Shown here piece after piece: positions 11,147-20,275 of a DNA stretch of 64,000 nucleotides. Location of the stretch: the NCBI RefSeq assembly GCF_016925495.1, contig NZ_CP070491.1:186001-250000 (forward strand). Direction: 5' to 3'. The stretch comes from Methylococcus sp. EFPC2 (GTDB lineage: Bacteria > Pseudomonadota > Gammaproteobacteria > Methylococcales > Methylococcaceae). The translations under genes and the position numbers were made by a program. Under the pieces are notes generated by a model. It was not told the origin of the DNA. It saw nothing but the letters and a program-made list of their open reading frames with translations, and ran no database searches. Within the stretch, counting starts at the first letter, position 1; each line of letters starts with the position of its first letter.

Positions 11147-12016
11147 TCAGGAAGCGGCCGCCGGCTCCCGGTCAAGCAGCCGGCCCACGCTCGCGCATTC
11201 GGCCGGTGTCAGCTCGAAGTCGAAAATCGCCAGATCGTCTTGCATGTGCTGTGCGCGGGTGGTTCCGCTCAAGGGAATGATATCGGTCAGCGTCAGATAG
11301 CGGTAGAAAACTTGCGCGGCCGAGCGCGCGTATTTGTTCGCCAGGTTCTGCAGAGTCTCGCCGGCGAGAACCTTGGGGTTGGCCGTCAAGGTCCAGAAGC
11401 TCTGGTAGATCAGACCTTTTTGTCGGCAGAAGCGACGTATCTCGCGATCGTAGCCGGTGTCGGCATAAAAGCGGTTCTGTATCAGGGCGGGTTTGACCTC
11501 GGCCAGGTCGTACAGCCGTGTGAGTGTTTCCAGGGCGTAGCAATTGCTGATGCCGATCTGCCGGGCGCCGCCGCTCTTGCATACCGCCTCCAGGGCTCCC
11601 CAGACTTCCATCAACGATGCTTCGTCCGCCAGCGGCGAATGCAACACCAGGCCGTCCAAGTGATCGGTCCGGAGATTGCGCAGCGAGGTCTCGAAGGATT
11701 GTGCAACCTGGTCGGCCAGGCGCGCCTTGGGATCGTAAGGAACGCGTTCGGGGTCCTGGCCTTGCAGCGGCGTGAACTTGCTTTGCAGGTAAACGTCTTC
11801 CCGGCGCAAGCCCTTGGCGAAGCAGCGAGCCAGTCCTTCGCCGACGCCGGCTTCGTTGTAATGCTTGGGCTGGCAAGCCGTGTCTATGCCGCGAAAGCCG
11901 AGCGTGACGGCCTGTTCCACCAGTCCCGCCGTGCGCTCCTCCTTCCAGGCGGTGCCGTAGAGTATGCGTGGCAGGCGCACGCCGACTGCTGAAGTCACGT
12001 AGTCGTTTTCGTTCAT
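11147..12016 (-). CDS. Aldo/keto reductase family protein
   Basis: NADPH-dependent aldo/keto reductase of unknown substrate. The 289-residue product shows the catalytic tetrad in context: Asp in GIDTACQPKHYNE, Tyr in the same block, Lys in QSKFT and His in LVLHSP. The NADPH-binding loop near the C-terminus (LSGTTRAQHMQDDL) is shorter than in classic members. It resembles the 2,5-diketo-D-gluconate reductase-like branch. It stands alone, 71 bases away from the following dehydrogenase-like gene on the same strand, so it gives little contextual hint of function. Confidence 0.85.
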   Translation of the reverse strand: MNENDYVTSAVGVRLPRILYGTAWKEERTAGLVEQAVTLGFRGIDTACQPKHYNEAGVGEGLARCFAKGLRREDVYLQSKFTPLQGQDPERVPYDPKARLADQVAQSFETSLRNLRTDHLDGLVLHSPLADEASLMEVWGALEAVCKSGGARQIGISNCYALETLTRLYDLAEVKPALIQNRFYADTGYDREIRRFCRQKGLIYQSFWTLTANPKVLAGETLQNLANKYARSAAQVFYRYLTLTDIIPLSGTTRAQHMQDDLAIFDFELTPAECASVGRLLDREPAAAS

Positions 12017-12086
12017 CTGGGTGTTTCCGGCATGCGCCGATTATGGGTGATGGCGCCGGCGAAAAGATAGCCTGTGAACATGGCGA

Positions 12087-13088
12087 CTACACGTAGGGGC
12101 TCTTGTAGCTCTCCAGGACGCGTATGTAATTTGCGCGTTCGAAGGCACCGGGATTGGTAATCTTGTCGTGACTCATGCTTCCCCTCAGCGTGGAAACGGA
12201 GGCAAACCCCCGGGTTTCCATCCAGTGTTTCAGGCCGTCGAGCAGGGTGCCGAGGTGAGCCGGGCCATTGCGCAGGAGGGATGAGGTGGTCATCACCACG
12301 TCGGCCCCCGCCAGCAGGTATTTGATGACCTCATCCGGTCTCTCCACGCCACGGGTGGCGCCGAGCGAGGCATTGATCTTGCCGTGCAGCAGTGCGATCC
12401 AGAGCAGTGGCAGGCGGATTTCGCCAGCTGAACTCAGACTGAGCGTAGGGGCGACTTCCAGGTCGACGATGTCGATGTCCGGCTGATAGAAGCGGTTGAA
12501 CAACACCAGGGCATCGGCACCGGCGGCGGCCAGACTTTTCGCCATGTGGCCCATGGAGCTGAAGAAAGGGCTCAGCTTGAGGGCGATGGGAATCTCGACG
12601 GTGGCTTTCACCGCTCTGACGATATCCAGATAACGCTGTTCCACCTCCGCCCCCGAGACGTCCAGGTCGGCCTCCACCGAATAGATGTTCAGTTCGATGC
12701 CTTTGGCTCCGGCTTCCTGCATTTGCCTGGCGTAGTCGATCCAGCCCTGGCCGGTGACGCAGTTGAGGCTGGCGATGACGGGGATATCGGTCGATTCCGA
12801 AGCCAGTCTGAGGATGTTGAGATAGTTGTCGGGACCGACCGGGTAGGCGTCGAAATCGGGAAAATAGCTCAGCGATTCGGCGAAACTCTGGGCGCCCGAT
12901 TCCACCAGGTAGGAGTACGATTCGTTTTCGTGGCGTATCTGTTCTTCGAACAGCGAAGTCATCACCACCGCCGCGGCGCCGCTATCTTCGAGCCGCTTGA
13001 TGCCGTCCAGGGTTCCGGACAAGGGCGACGAGGACGCGACGATGGGATGCCGCAGTTCGAGACCCATGTAATTGGTAGTCAGGTCCAT
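12087..13088 (-). CDS. Dihydroorotate dehydrogenase-like flavoprotein
   Basis: TIM-barrel flavoprotein of the dihydroorotate dehydrogenase superfamily (333 residues). The opening MDLTTNYMGLELRHPIVASSSPL and the phosphate-binding GADVVMTTSSLLRNGP region are typical. At the position where class 1 enzymes carry the catalytic Cys in an NLSCPN motif, this protein has LNIYSVE, so the base is missing and true dihydroorotate oxidation is doubtful. It starts 9 bases downstream of the pyruvate:ferredoxin oxidoreductase gene, an arrangement I associate with PFOR loci in several bacteria. A role as an electron-transfer or reductase partner is inference. Confidence 0.85.
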   Translation of the reverse strand: MDLTTNYMGLELRHPIVASSSPLSGTLDGIKRLEDSGAAAVVMTSLFEEQIRHENESYSYLVESGAQSFAESLSYFPDFDAYPVGPDNYLNILRLASESTDIPVIASLNCVTGQGWIDYARQMQEAGAKGIELNIYSVEADLDVSGAEVEQRYLDIVRAVKATVEIPIALKLSPFFSSMGHMAKSLAAAGADALVLFNRFYQPDIDIVDLEVAPTLSLSSAGEIRLPLLWIALLHGKINASLGATRGVERPDEVIKYLLAGADVVMTTSSLLRNGPAHLGTLLDGLKHWMETRGFASVSTLRGSMSHDKITNPGAFERANYIRVLESYKSPYV

Positions 13089-13097
13089 AACGCCTCC

Positions 13098-16000
13098 TTA
13101 TTGTCGGCTCTTGAGGGTGGCATCGGGATGAAATCGCTTGCCGTCCCCGGCCGCCATCTCTTCGTAGATCTCCCATTTCTGGTCGACCACCTGCTGCGCC
13201 AGTTGCATCAGGTGTTGGCTTTCTTCCGGGTGCACGCGGGACAGCATCTTGTAACGCAGTTCGTTGAAGGCGTAGTCCTTCAGCTTGATGGTCGGCCTGG
13301 GCGAGTCGAGCACGAAGGGGTTGCGGTCGGTCTGGCGCAGCGTGGGGTTGTAGCGTATCAGCGGCCAATGCCCGCTGGCGACCGCCAGATCCTGCTGCTT
13401 CAAACCGTGCTGCATGTTGATGCCGTGGGCGATGCAGTGGCTGTACGCCAGCACCAGGGAGGTGCCGGGGTAGGCTTCCGCCTCGCGCAAGGCCAAAAGC
13501 GTCTGCTGCGGGTTGGCGCCCATGGCGACGCGGGCGACATAGACACTGCCGTAGGAAATCGCCTGCAGCGCCAGGTCCTTCTTGGCCACCGGCTTGCCCG
13601 CGGCGGCGAACTTGGCCACCGCGCCGAGGGGAGTCGACTTGGACATCTGCCCGCCGGTGTTGGAATAGACCTCGGTATCCAGCACCAGGATGTTCACGTT
13701 GCGGCCGCTGGCCAGCACATGGTCGACGCCGGACGAGCCGATGTCGTAGGCCCAGCCGTCGCCGCCCATGATCCAGATGCTGCGGCGGACCAGTTGATCG
13801 GCCACCGACAGCAGATCCCTGGCTTTTTCATTGTCCAAGCCGATCAGGGCGGCCTTGAGATGCGCCACCCGGATGCGCTGCAGGCGGATTTCCGATTCGG
13901 TCACCTGCGGCGCTTCGAGCAGTTCGGCTACCAGATCCGCGCCGATGTAGTCTTTTAGTTCCTTAACCAGTTCGCGGGCCAGGGCGAGATGCTTGTCGGC
14001 GGCGAGCCGGAAGCCCAAGCCGAATTCGGCGTTGTCCTCGAACAGCGAGTTGGACCAGGCCGGACCCCTGCCTTCCGCGTTCTTGGTCCATGGGGTGGTG
14101 GGTAGGTTGCCGCCGTAAATGGACGAACAGCCCGTGGCGTTGGCCATGATCAAGCGATCGCCGAACAACTGCGACAACAAGCGAACGTAGGGAGTTTCTC
14201 CGCATCCGGCGCAGGCGCCGGAGAACTCGAACAGGGGTTCGAGAAATTGCGCGCCGCGCACCGAGGAAAAGTCGACCTTGGAGCGGTCGTTGACCGGAAT
14301 TTGTTCGAAAAACCCGATGTTGGCCCGCTCCTGCTGCAGGATGGGTTCCTTGGGCTTCATGTTGATGGCCTTGACGCCGGATTGTTGCAAACTCTTGGCG
14401 GGGCAGACCTCCACGCACAAGCCGCAGCCGGTGCAATCCTCCAGATAGACCTGCAGGGTGTAGCGCGTCTCGGGAAAACCGCGGGCGCTGATAGGCGCCG
14501 ACTTGTAGCCTTCCGGCGCCCGTTCTAACTGGGACTGCGGGTAAAACTTGGAACGGATCACGCTGTGCGGACAAACGAAACTGCAGTTGCCGCACTGGAT
14601 GCAGATGTCCGGCTCCCAAACCGGCACGTAGGCGGAAATGTTGCGCTTCTCCCATTTCGTCGTGCCGCTGGGATAGGTGCCGTCTATGGGCAGCAGGGAC
14701 ACCGGCAAGCGGTCGCCGGCACCGGCCATCATCGGCGCGGTCACCGTCTGCACGAAATCCGGAGCCTCCCTGGGTACGGTCGGCGGCAGTTCCACACGGC
14801 TGCTCGCTTGCGACGGAACCTCGACCCGGTAAAGCTGTGCCAAGGTCTGATCGACGGCGATGAAATTCTTTTGGACGACGTCTTCGCCTTTCTTGCCGTA
14901 GGTCTTCTGGATCGACTGTTTGATCTTCGCGATGGCCTCATCCCGCGGCAACACCCCGGAGATGGCGAAGAAGCAGGTCTGCATGATGGTGTTGGTGCGG
15001 TTGCCCATGCCGGTTTCCCGCGCCACCTGGGTGGCGTTGATCACGTAAAAGGCTATCCCTTTGTCGATGATCTGCTGCTGCAAGGGATGGGGCAGATGAT
15101 CCCAGACCTCTTCGGGACCATAAGGGCTGTCCAACAGAAAGGTGGCGCCCTGCCGGGCCGATTCCAGGACATTCATCTTCTCCGCGAAGACGAACTGGTG
15201 GCAGCCGATGAAACTGGCTGACTGGATCAGATAAGGCGACAGGATGGGCTTGGGTCCGAATCGCACGTGAGAGACCGTGCGCGAACCCGATTTCTTGGAG
15301 TCGTAGACGAAATAACCCTGGGCGTGGAGCGGTGTCGATTCGCCGATGATCTTGATGCTGTTCTTGTTGGCCCCGACGGTGCCGTCGGCGCCCAGACCGA
15401 TGAACAGGGCGCGCACCACGTCGTCGGGTTCGATGTCGAAGCCGGGATCGAACTCCAGGCTGGTCAGCGAAACGTCGTCCTGGATGCCGACGGTGAAGTG
15501 ATTCTTCGGTGTGTCTTTCTGCAACTCGTCCAGCACGGCCTTGGCCATGGCCGGGGTGAACTCCTTGGACGACAAGCCGTAGCGGCCGCCGACGACCCGC
15601 GGCAGTGTCGGGAGCAGGCTGTTGCTGTAGGCTTCGGTTAGGCTGGTGATCACGTCGCCGTATAAGGGTTCGCCGGTCGCGCCCGGTGCCTTGGTTCGAT
15701 CCAGCACCGCGATGGCTTTAACCGTGGCGGGCAACGCGCCCAGGAAATGCTCCGCGGAAAACGGCAGGCACAGCCGCACGAGGATCACGCCGACTTTTTC
15801 GCCCCGCTGCTGCAGGTAATCCACGGTCTCGCGCAGGGTTTGCCCGCCGGAACCGATGATGACCGCCACCCGCTCGGCTTCCGGATGGCCGAAATAGTCG
15901 AACAAATGGTATTGCCGGCCGGTCAATTCGGCGAACCGGTCCATCTTGGCCTGCAGGATCGCCGGCAGCCTGGCATAAAAGGGGTTGACCGTTTCCCGCG

Positions 16001-16685
16001 CCTGAAAATAGATATCGGGGTTTTGCGCGGTGCCGCGGATGAAGGGGTTGTCTGGATTGAGCCCCCGGCCCCGATGGGCCCGGACTTGTTCCGAAGCCAT
16101 CATCGCGCGGATGTGTTCGTCGGCTATCAAGTAGAGCTTGTTGACCTCATGGGACGTGCGGAAACCGTCGAAAAAGTGGACGAAGGGGATACGAGCCTCC
16201 AGGCTGGCGGCCTGGGCCAGCAGCGCCATGTCGTGGCCCTCCTGGACCGAACTGGACGCCAGTTGGGCGAAGCCGGTGTTGCGCACCGCGGCGACGTCGG
16301 AATGATCGCCGAAAATCGACAATCCCTGGGCCGCCAGCGAGCGGGCCGCCACGTGCAGGACCATGGGTGTCAGTTCCCCGGCGATCTTGTACATGTTGGG
16401 GATCATCAGCAGCAGTCCCTGCGAGGCGGTGAACGAAGTGGTCAGTGCGCCGGTCTGCAGCGCTCCGTGCACCGCCCCCGCGGCGCCGCCCTCGCTCTGC
16501 ATCTCGACCACCAGCGGGATGTTGCCCCAGATATTGGTCTTGCCCTCGGACGCCCATTGGTCGGCCAGTTCGGCCATGGTGGAGGACGGCGTGATCGGAT
16601 AGATGGCGCAGATTTCGTTGATGCGATAGGCGATGTAGGCGACCGCCTCGTTGCCTTCCAGGGTTGTAACCTTAGCCGCGTTCAT
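13098..16685 (-). CDS. nifJ: Pyruvate:ferredoxin (flavodoxin) oxidoreductase
   Basis: Single-chain, thiamine-diphosphate enzyme that oxidises pyruvate to acetyl-CoA and CO2 with electrons going to ferredoxin or flavodoxin; it can run in reverse. At 1195 residues it matches the usual length. Domain I opens with YPITPSSTMAE. The ferredoxin-like domain has two 4Fe-4S motifs, CIQCGNCSFVCP and CTGCGLCVEVCP. The thiamine-diphosphate domain contains GACAGCGETPY, ATGCSSIYGGN and GDGWAYDIG. The enzyme is oxygen-sensitive in many hosts, suggesting use under oxygen limitation or for nitrogen fixation. It lies 3 bases after the GltD-like gene, so the two are almost certainly co-transcribed. Confidence 0.95.
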   Translation of the reverse strand: MNAAKVTTLEGNEAVAYIAYRINEICAIYPITPSSTMAELADQWASEGKTNIWGNIPLVVEMQSEGGAAGAVHGALQTGALTTSFTASQGLLLMIPNMYKIAGELTPMVLHVAARSLAAQGLSIFGDHSDVAAVRNTGFAQLASSSVQEGHDMALLAQAASLEARIPFVHFFDGFRTSHEVNKLYLIADEHIRAMMASEQVRAHRGRGLNPDNPFIRGTAQNPDIYFQARETVNPFYARLPAILQAKMDRFAELTGRQYHLFDYFGHPEAERVAVIIGSGGQTLRETVDYLQQRGEKVGVILVRLCLPFSAEHFLGALPATVKAIAVLDRTKAPGATGEPLYGDVITSLTEAYSNSLLPTLPRVVGGRYGLSSKEFTPAMAKAVLDELQKDTPKNHFTVGIQDDVSLTSLEFDPGFDIEPDDVVRALFIGLGADGTVGANKNSIKIIGESTPLHAQGYFVYDSKKSGSRTVSHVRFGPKPILSPYLIQSASFIGCHQFVFAEKMNVLESARQGATFLLDSPYGPEEVWDHLPHPLQQQIIDKGIAFYVINATQVARETGMGNRTNTIMQTCFFAISGVLPRDEAIAKIKQSIQKTYGKKGEDVVQKNFIAVDQTLAQLYRVEVPSQASSRVELPPTVPREAPDFVQTVTAPMMAGAGDRLPVSLLPIDGTYPSGTTKWEKRNISAYVPVWEPDICIQCGNCSFVCPHSVIRSKFYPQSQLERAPEGYKSAPISARGFPETRYTLQVYLEDCTGCGLCVEVCPAKSLQQSGVKAINMKPKEPILQQERANIGFFEQIPVNDRSKVDFSSVRGAQFLEPLFEFSGACAGCGETPYVRLLSQLFGDRLIMANATGCSSIYGGNLPTTPWTKNAEGRGPAWSNSLFEDNAEFGLGFRLAADKHLALARELVKELKDYIGADLVAELLEAPQVTESEIRLQRIRVAHLKAALIGLDNEKARDLLSVADQLVRRSIWIMGGDGWAYDIGSSGVDHVLASGRNVNILVLDTEVYSNTGGQMSKSTPLGAVAKFAAAGKPVAKKDLALQAISYGSVYVARVAMGANPQQTLLALREAEAYPGTSLVLAYSHCIAHGINMQHGLKQQDLAVASGHWPLIRYNPTLRQTDRNPFVLDSPRPTIKLKDYAFNELRYKMLSRVHPEESQHLMQLAQQVVDQKWEIYEEMAAGDGKRFHPDATLKSRQ

Positions 16686-16688
16686 GGC

Positions 16689-18329
16689 TTAAACTCCAGG
16701 TTCTGGGATCATCTCGATGGCATGGCAGGGGCACTGCTCGTAGCAGACCGCGCATCCGGTGCACTTGTCGTAATCGTAACGATAGCGCTGACCGGGGCCG
16801 AGCTTGACGATGGCCTGCTCGGGGCAACTGCCGTAGCAGCCGTCGCATTCGAAGCAATTGCCGCAGGAAAAACAGCGCTTGGCCTCGTATTGTGCTTCCG
16901 CTTCGCCGAGTCCCTTGACCACTTCGGCGAAGCCATAAGCGCGTTTTTCCGGGTCCAGTGATTCCTGCAGACGCTGCCCGGCCTCGGTGAGATACCACAT
17001 GTGCAGCTTGTCGAAGCCCACCAGGTCGTGCTTAGGCGCCTTGACGTAGGCTCCGCCTTTCAAATACGCATCGATATGGCGGGCGGCCTTCTTGCCGTGG
17101 CCGACGGCCACCGTGACGGTGCGTTCGCTGGGCACCATGTCGCCGCCGGCAAAAATCCCGGCATGGCCGGTCATCATGTTGGCGTCCACTTCCACGACCC
17201 CGTCCCGCTTGAACTGGATATCCGGCACGTTTTGCAGGAATGCGGAGTCGGTTTCCTGGCCCAGGGCCAGGATCAGCGCGTCGGCTTCCAGGGTCTCGAA
17301 CTGGCCGGTGGGTTCGGGATAACCCTCGGCGTTGACCTTCATGACCTCGACCTGGATATGGGTCTCGTCGATCTCCTTGATGGACCTAAGCCAGTTGATC
17401 TTGACGCCTTCCTCGATGGCCTCGTCGGCCTCGAAGGCATGGGCGGGCATGTGCGCCCGGTCGCGCCGGTAGATGATCAACGCCTCCTCGGCACCGAGGC
17501 GCTTGGCGGTGCGCGCGGCGTCCATGGCCGTGTTGCCTCCGCCGTAGATCGCCACCCGGCGACCGATCGAAGGGGCGTCGCCGGACGCCGCTTGCCGTAG
17601 AAAACTGACCGCATCCAGTATCTTGCCCGCATCCCGCGCCGGAATATCCACCCGCTTGCTGAGATGGGCGCCGATGGCGACGAACACCGCATCAAAGCGG
17701 CCATTTTCCTTTTCCGCCAGGACGTCCTGAACCTTGTGGTTGAGCCGGATCTTGACCCCCATGTTCTGGATGCGCCGAACCTCCTGATCCAACTCCTCGC
17801 GCGGCAGCCGATAGGCCGGAATGCCGAAATGCATCATTCCGCCGGCCATCGGACCGGCCTCGAAAATTTCGACCTGGTGCCCCAGTCGGGTCAAATGATA
17901 GGCGGCGGAAAGTCCGCTGGGGCCGGCGCCCACCACCAGCACGCGCTTGCCGCTGGGCGGCGCATCGGGCTGAATGGTCCAGTTCTCTTTCAGGGCCAGG
18001 TCGCCGAGGAAACGTTCGACGGCATGAATGCTGACCGGGCTGTCCACCTGTTTGCGATTGCACTGGCTCTCGCAGGGGTGATAACAAACCCGGCCGTGCA
18101 CCGCTGGCAGCGGGTTGTTGCGCACCAATTCGCGCCAGGCCCGCTCGTACTGGCCGGCCTGCGCCAGCGCAAGCCAGGCCTGGATGTTTTCGCCCGCCGG
18201 GCAGGCGTTGTTGCAGGGAGGAAGCAAATCCTGATAGATCGGACGCTGTTTGCGCACGGGCCCGGTGCCTTTGCCATGCATGACCAAATCCGCCGGGCGC
18301 GTCATGTCTTTGGGCGTGGATTCCATCAT
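16689..18329 (-). CDS. GltD-like NAD(P)H-dependent oxidoreductase with C-terminal ferredoxin domain
   Basis: A 546-residue flavin/iron-sulfur oxidoreductase. Near the N-terminus CNNACPAGENI and CYHPCESQCNR supply the cysteines of a glutamate-synthase small-subunit-type Fe-S domain. An FAD fold (VVGAGPSGLSAA) and an NAD(P) fold (IYGGGNTAMDAAR) follow. The C-terminal 60 residues carry CFSCGNCFECDGCYGSCP and CTGCAVCYEQCPCH, a two-cluster ferredoxin. It precedes nifJ by 3 bases. I infer that it moves electrons between NAD(P)H and the pyruvate oxidoreductase or its ferredoxin. It has no adjacent large glutamate synthase subunit, which argues against a role as GltD. Confidence 0.88.
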   Translation of the reverse strand: MMESTPKDMTRPADLVMHGKGTGPVRKQRPIYQDLLPPCNNACPAGENIQAWLALAQAGQYERAWRELVRNNPLPAVHGRVCYHPCESQCNRKQVDSPVSIHAVERFLGDLALKENWTIQPDAPPSGKRVLVVGAGPSGLSAAYHLTRLGHQVEIFEAGPMAGGMMHFGIPAYRLPREELDQEVRRIQNMGVKIRLNHKVQDVLAEKENGRFDAVFVAIGAHLSKRVDIPARDAGKILDAVSFLRQAASGDAPSIGRRVAIYGGGNTAMDAARTAKRLGAEEALIIYRRDRAHMPAHAFEADEAIEEGVKINWLRSIKEIDETHIQVEVMKVNAEGYPEPTGQFETLEADALILALGQETDSAFLQNVPDIQFKRDGVVEVDANMMTGHAGIFAGGDMVPSERTVTVAVGHGKKAARHIDAYLKGGAYVKAPKHDLVGFDKLHMWYLTEAGQRLQESLDPEKRAYGFAEVVKGLGEAEAQYEAKRCFSCGNCFECDGCYGSCPEQAIVKLGPGQRYRYDYDKCTGCAVCYEQCPCHAIEMIPEPGV

Positions 18330-19295
18330 CGCGGTGTCTCCATCAATGTGTTCGGGGTCAAGCGCGGAACGCCGCCCGCGCGTCGTTTACGGTCGGACTT
18401 GCCGGAAAGGATAGTCTTAACGTGTCGCCTCGTCCTTGATAAGTACCGAATGTGAGCGGCAGGCCGCCAGCGCCCAGCTATAGTATCCAGCCGGTCATGG
18501 CCATTCCGATGAGTGCGGAGCGTGGCGCCGAGCCTCCTCTGGCGGCTGGGGATTCGATCACCAGTCTGAGCAGTTTGCCTGACGGCTGGCGGATTTGGTC
18601 CACGTCCATGCCCAATGCGCCCGACAACAACGGTTGTTTTATCGGCGCGCTAACCTGGATGGCGAAGCTGGCTTGCAACCAGATTCCTGCGAAATTAAGG
18701 GGTGCCATGCTGATCAGAACTGGCCCTGGAAAATGGGACCCTGGCTTAAGTAATGTTGCCGTTCAGTCTGCCCGTTGTTCCCAGGCACTGAGTTCCGGCG
18801 AACTTGGCCGGACCGCTGATTCAATGCAAGAGATGGCGTGGTATTTGCTGTGTTTCGCCTCAAGCAGTCATGTCCGCATAGAAGGTAAGGGCTTAAGGAG
18901 CGCGCGCGACTGCGAGGTCTCTTCAAGGAGAAATGCTTGCAATTGGAAATACGAGCCCAACCCGAATGTTTCGTAAATCCGTTTGAGAGCCCATCCGGAA
19001 CTGATCCACGAGGCCTTCTCGATACCGCGCCGTCGAACTTCCTGCCGACCGTCAAAACGTCCGCCGGGGGGCAGGGTTTCTTGAGTAGTATGGCTCATGG
19101 ACGATCTCGTTTAGCTTCGTCCGAAGCGTTATTGGAGTAACTGTCAATTTATCAATCACTTAAACGAGGTTCGCCCATTTTTGCGAATTATCCGGGCCAA
19201 AAAACTTCACAACAACATTGCACAGGCTTCCGGCGTTTGTCGCCCGGTGTTTTTCCTAATGATTTCCCGTTTTGGTGGGATTAAGGATTAAAACG
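18330..19295. other. Non-coding or decayed interval upstream of the cytochrome cluster
   Basis: About 965 bases with no gene I can support. Open frames exist on both strands (for example 18452-18976 plus, and 18478-18708 minus), but their products have no recognisable motif and no good ribosome binding site. The minus strand at 18478-18780 reads in a fairly protein-like way (stretches such as LNFAGIWLQASFAIQ), so a decayed gene is possible. The last 100 bases are AT-rich and probably carry the promoter of the cytochrome operon. Confidence 0.5.
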
Positions 19296-20255
19296 ATGAG
19301 ATTGGATTACATGGTTATCCCCTTGATGAATAGACTTTCAGCACGCCGCTTTGTCCATCCGTTCGACGGGAAGAGGAGATTCCGACTACCGCATACGTCG
19401 GCCTTAAACATGGCCGTCCTGGCCTTACTGGCGATGTTCGTTTGCTTTGGCGAGGCGGGCGCTGCCGAAAAAGCGGCTCCGCCGCCGGCCGGCAAGGCAT
19501 GCACGTCGTGCCACGACGACTCGGAAGCCAAAGTGCACGCCCATCACAGCGATTGTTTGTCGTGCCACACCGACGCGGAGGCGCACAGAAACTCGAAGAA
19601 AATATTGCCGAATAAGGATATTGCTTCGGAAACCTGCTTGACGTGCCACGGTACCGGGAAGGGGCATACCACCGACGCTAACCGGATGAATTTCGCATTC
19701 TCCGAGCACAATAAGGCCGGCGTGAAGTGCGCAGACTGCCACGGCATACATAAACCCAAGATCGGCGAGGACTCAAATATCGCTAATCTGAAAATGGACA
19801 AGAACGCCCAGCTTTGCGCTACCTGCCATCAGGACATACTGGCGCGCTTCAACATGATTTCGCACCACCCGTTGAGGGAGGGCGCTATCTCCTGCACCAA
19901 CTGCCATAACCAACACGATAGCAAGCAAACGACCCTGGTCAGCAAGACAGAGCAATGCACCAAGTGCCATCAGGCTGTCCGCGGACCGCATGTGTTCGAG
20001 CACCCGCCCGCGGCGGAAGACTGCGCCAACTGCCATAACCCGCACGGCACGCCGAACCGCAGGCTGCTCGAAGTCGCCATGCCGATGCAATGCCTGCAGT
20101 GCCACTCGCTACCCAACAATCGCCACGGACAAACTGCAAGCACTGACACCGGCAATATCACGACCGAAACCATTTCGGGAGCCGTACTGCGTAATTGTGT
20201 GAACTGTCATGGCGCGATCCACGGAAGCGCTTTCGATCAGCACCTCAGGCATTGA
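19296..20255 (+). CDS. Decahaem c-type cytochrome, MtrA/MtoA/PioA (DmsE) family
   Basis: Periplasmic decahaem cytochrome that would plug an outer-membrane barrel and conduct electrons through it. The 319-residue product carries exactly ten CXXCH motifs: CTSCH, CLSCH, CLTCH, CADCH, CATCH, CTNCH, CTKCH, CANCH, CLQCH and CVNCH. A hydrophobic export segment (about residues 39-57, ending AGAA) precedes the first haem. The ATG at 19296 has an aagga ribosome binding site; the long N-region before the signal suggests an alternative start at 19326 or later. Ten haems and about 320 residues match MtrA, MtoA and PioA. The barrel gene follows after 20 bases. Confidence 0.92.
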   Translation: MRLDYMVIPLMNRLSARRFVHPFDGKRRFRLPHTSALNMAVLALLAMFVCFGEAGAAEKAAPPPAGKACTSCHDDSEAKVHAHHSDCLSCHTDAEAHRNSKKILPNKDIASETCLTCHGTGKGHTTDANRMNFAFSEHNKAGVKCADCHGIHKPKIGEDSNIANLKMDKNAQLCATCHQDILARFNMISHHPLREGAISCTNCHNQHDSKQTTLVSKTEQCTKCHQAVRGPHVFEHPPAAEDCANCHNPHGTPNRRLLEVAMPMQCLQCHSLPNNRHGQTASTDTGNITTETISGAVLRNCVNCHGAIHGSAFDQHLRH

Positions 20256-20275
20256 TGGATAGGGAATCAGACACC

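Noticed and set aside
18452-18976. 174-codon plus-strand open frame before the cytochrome cluster
   Set aside because: No motif, no ribosome binding site, abundant Ser/Arg/Cys, and no similarity that I recognise.
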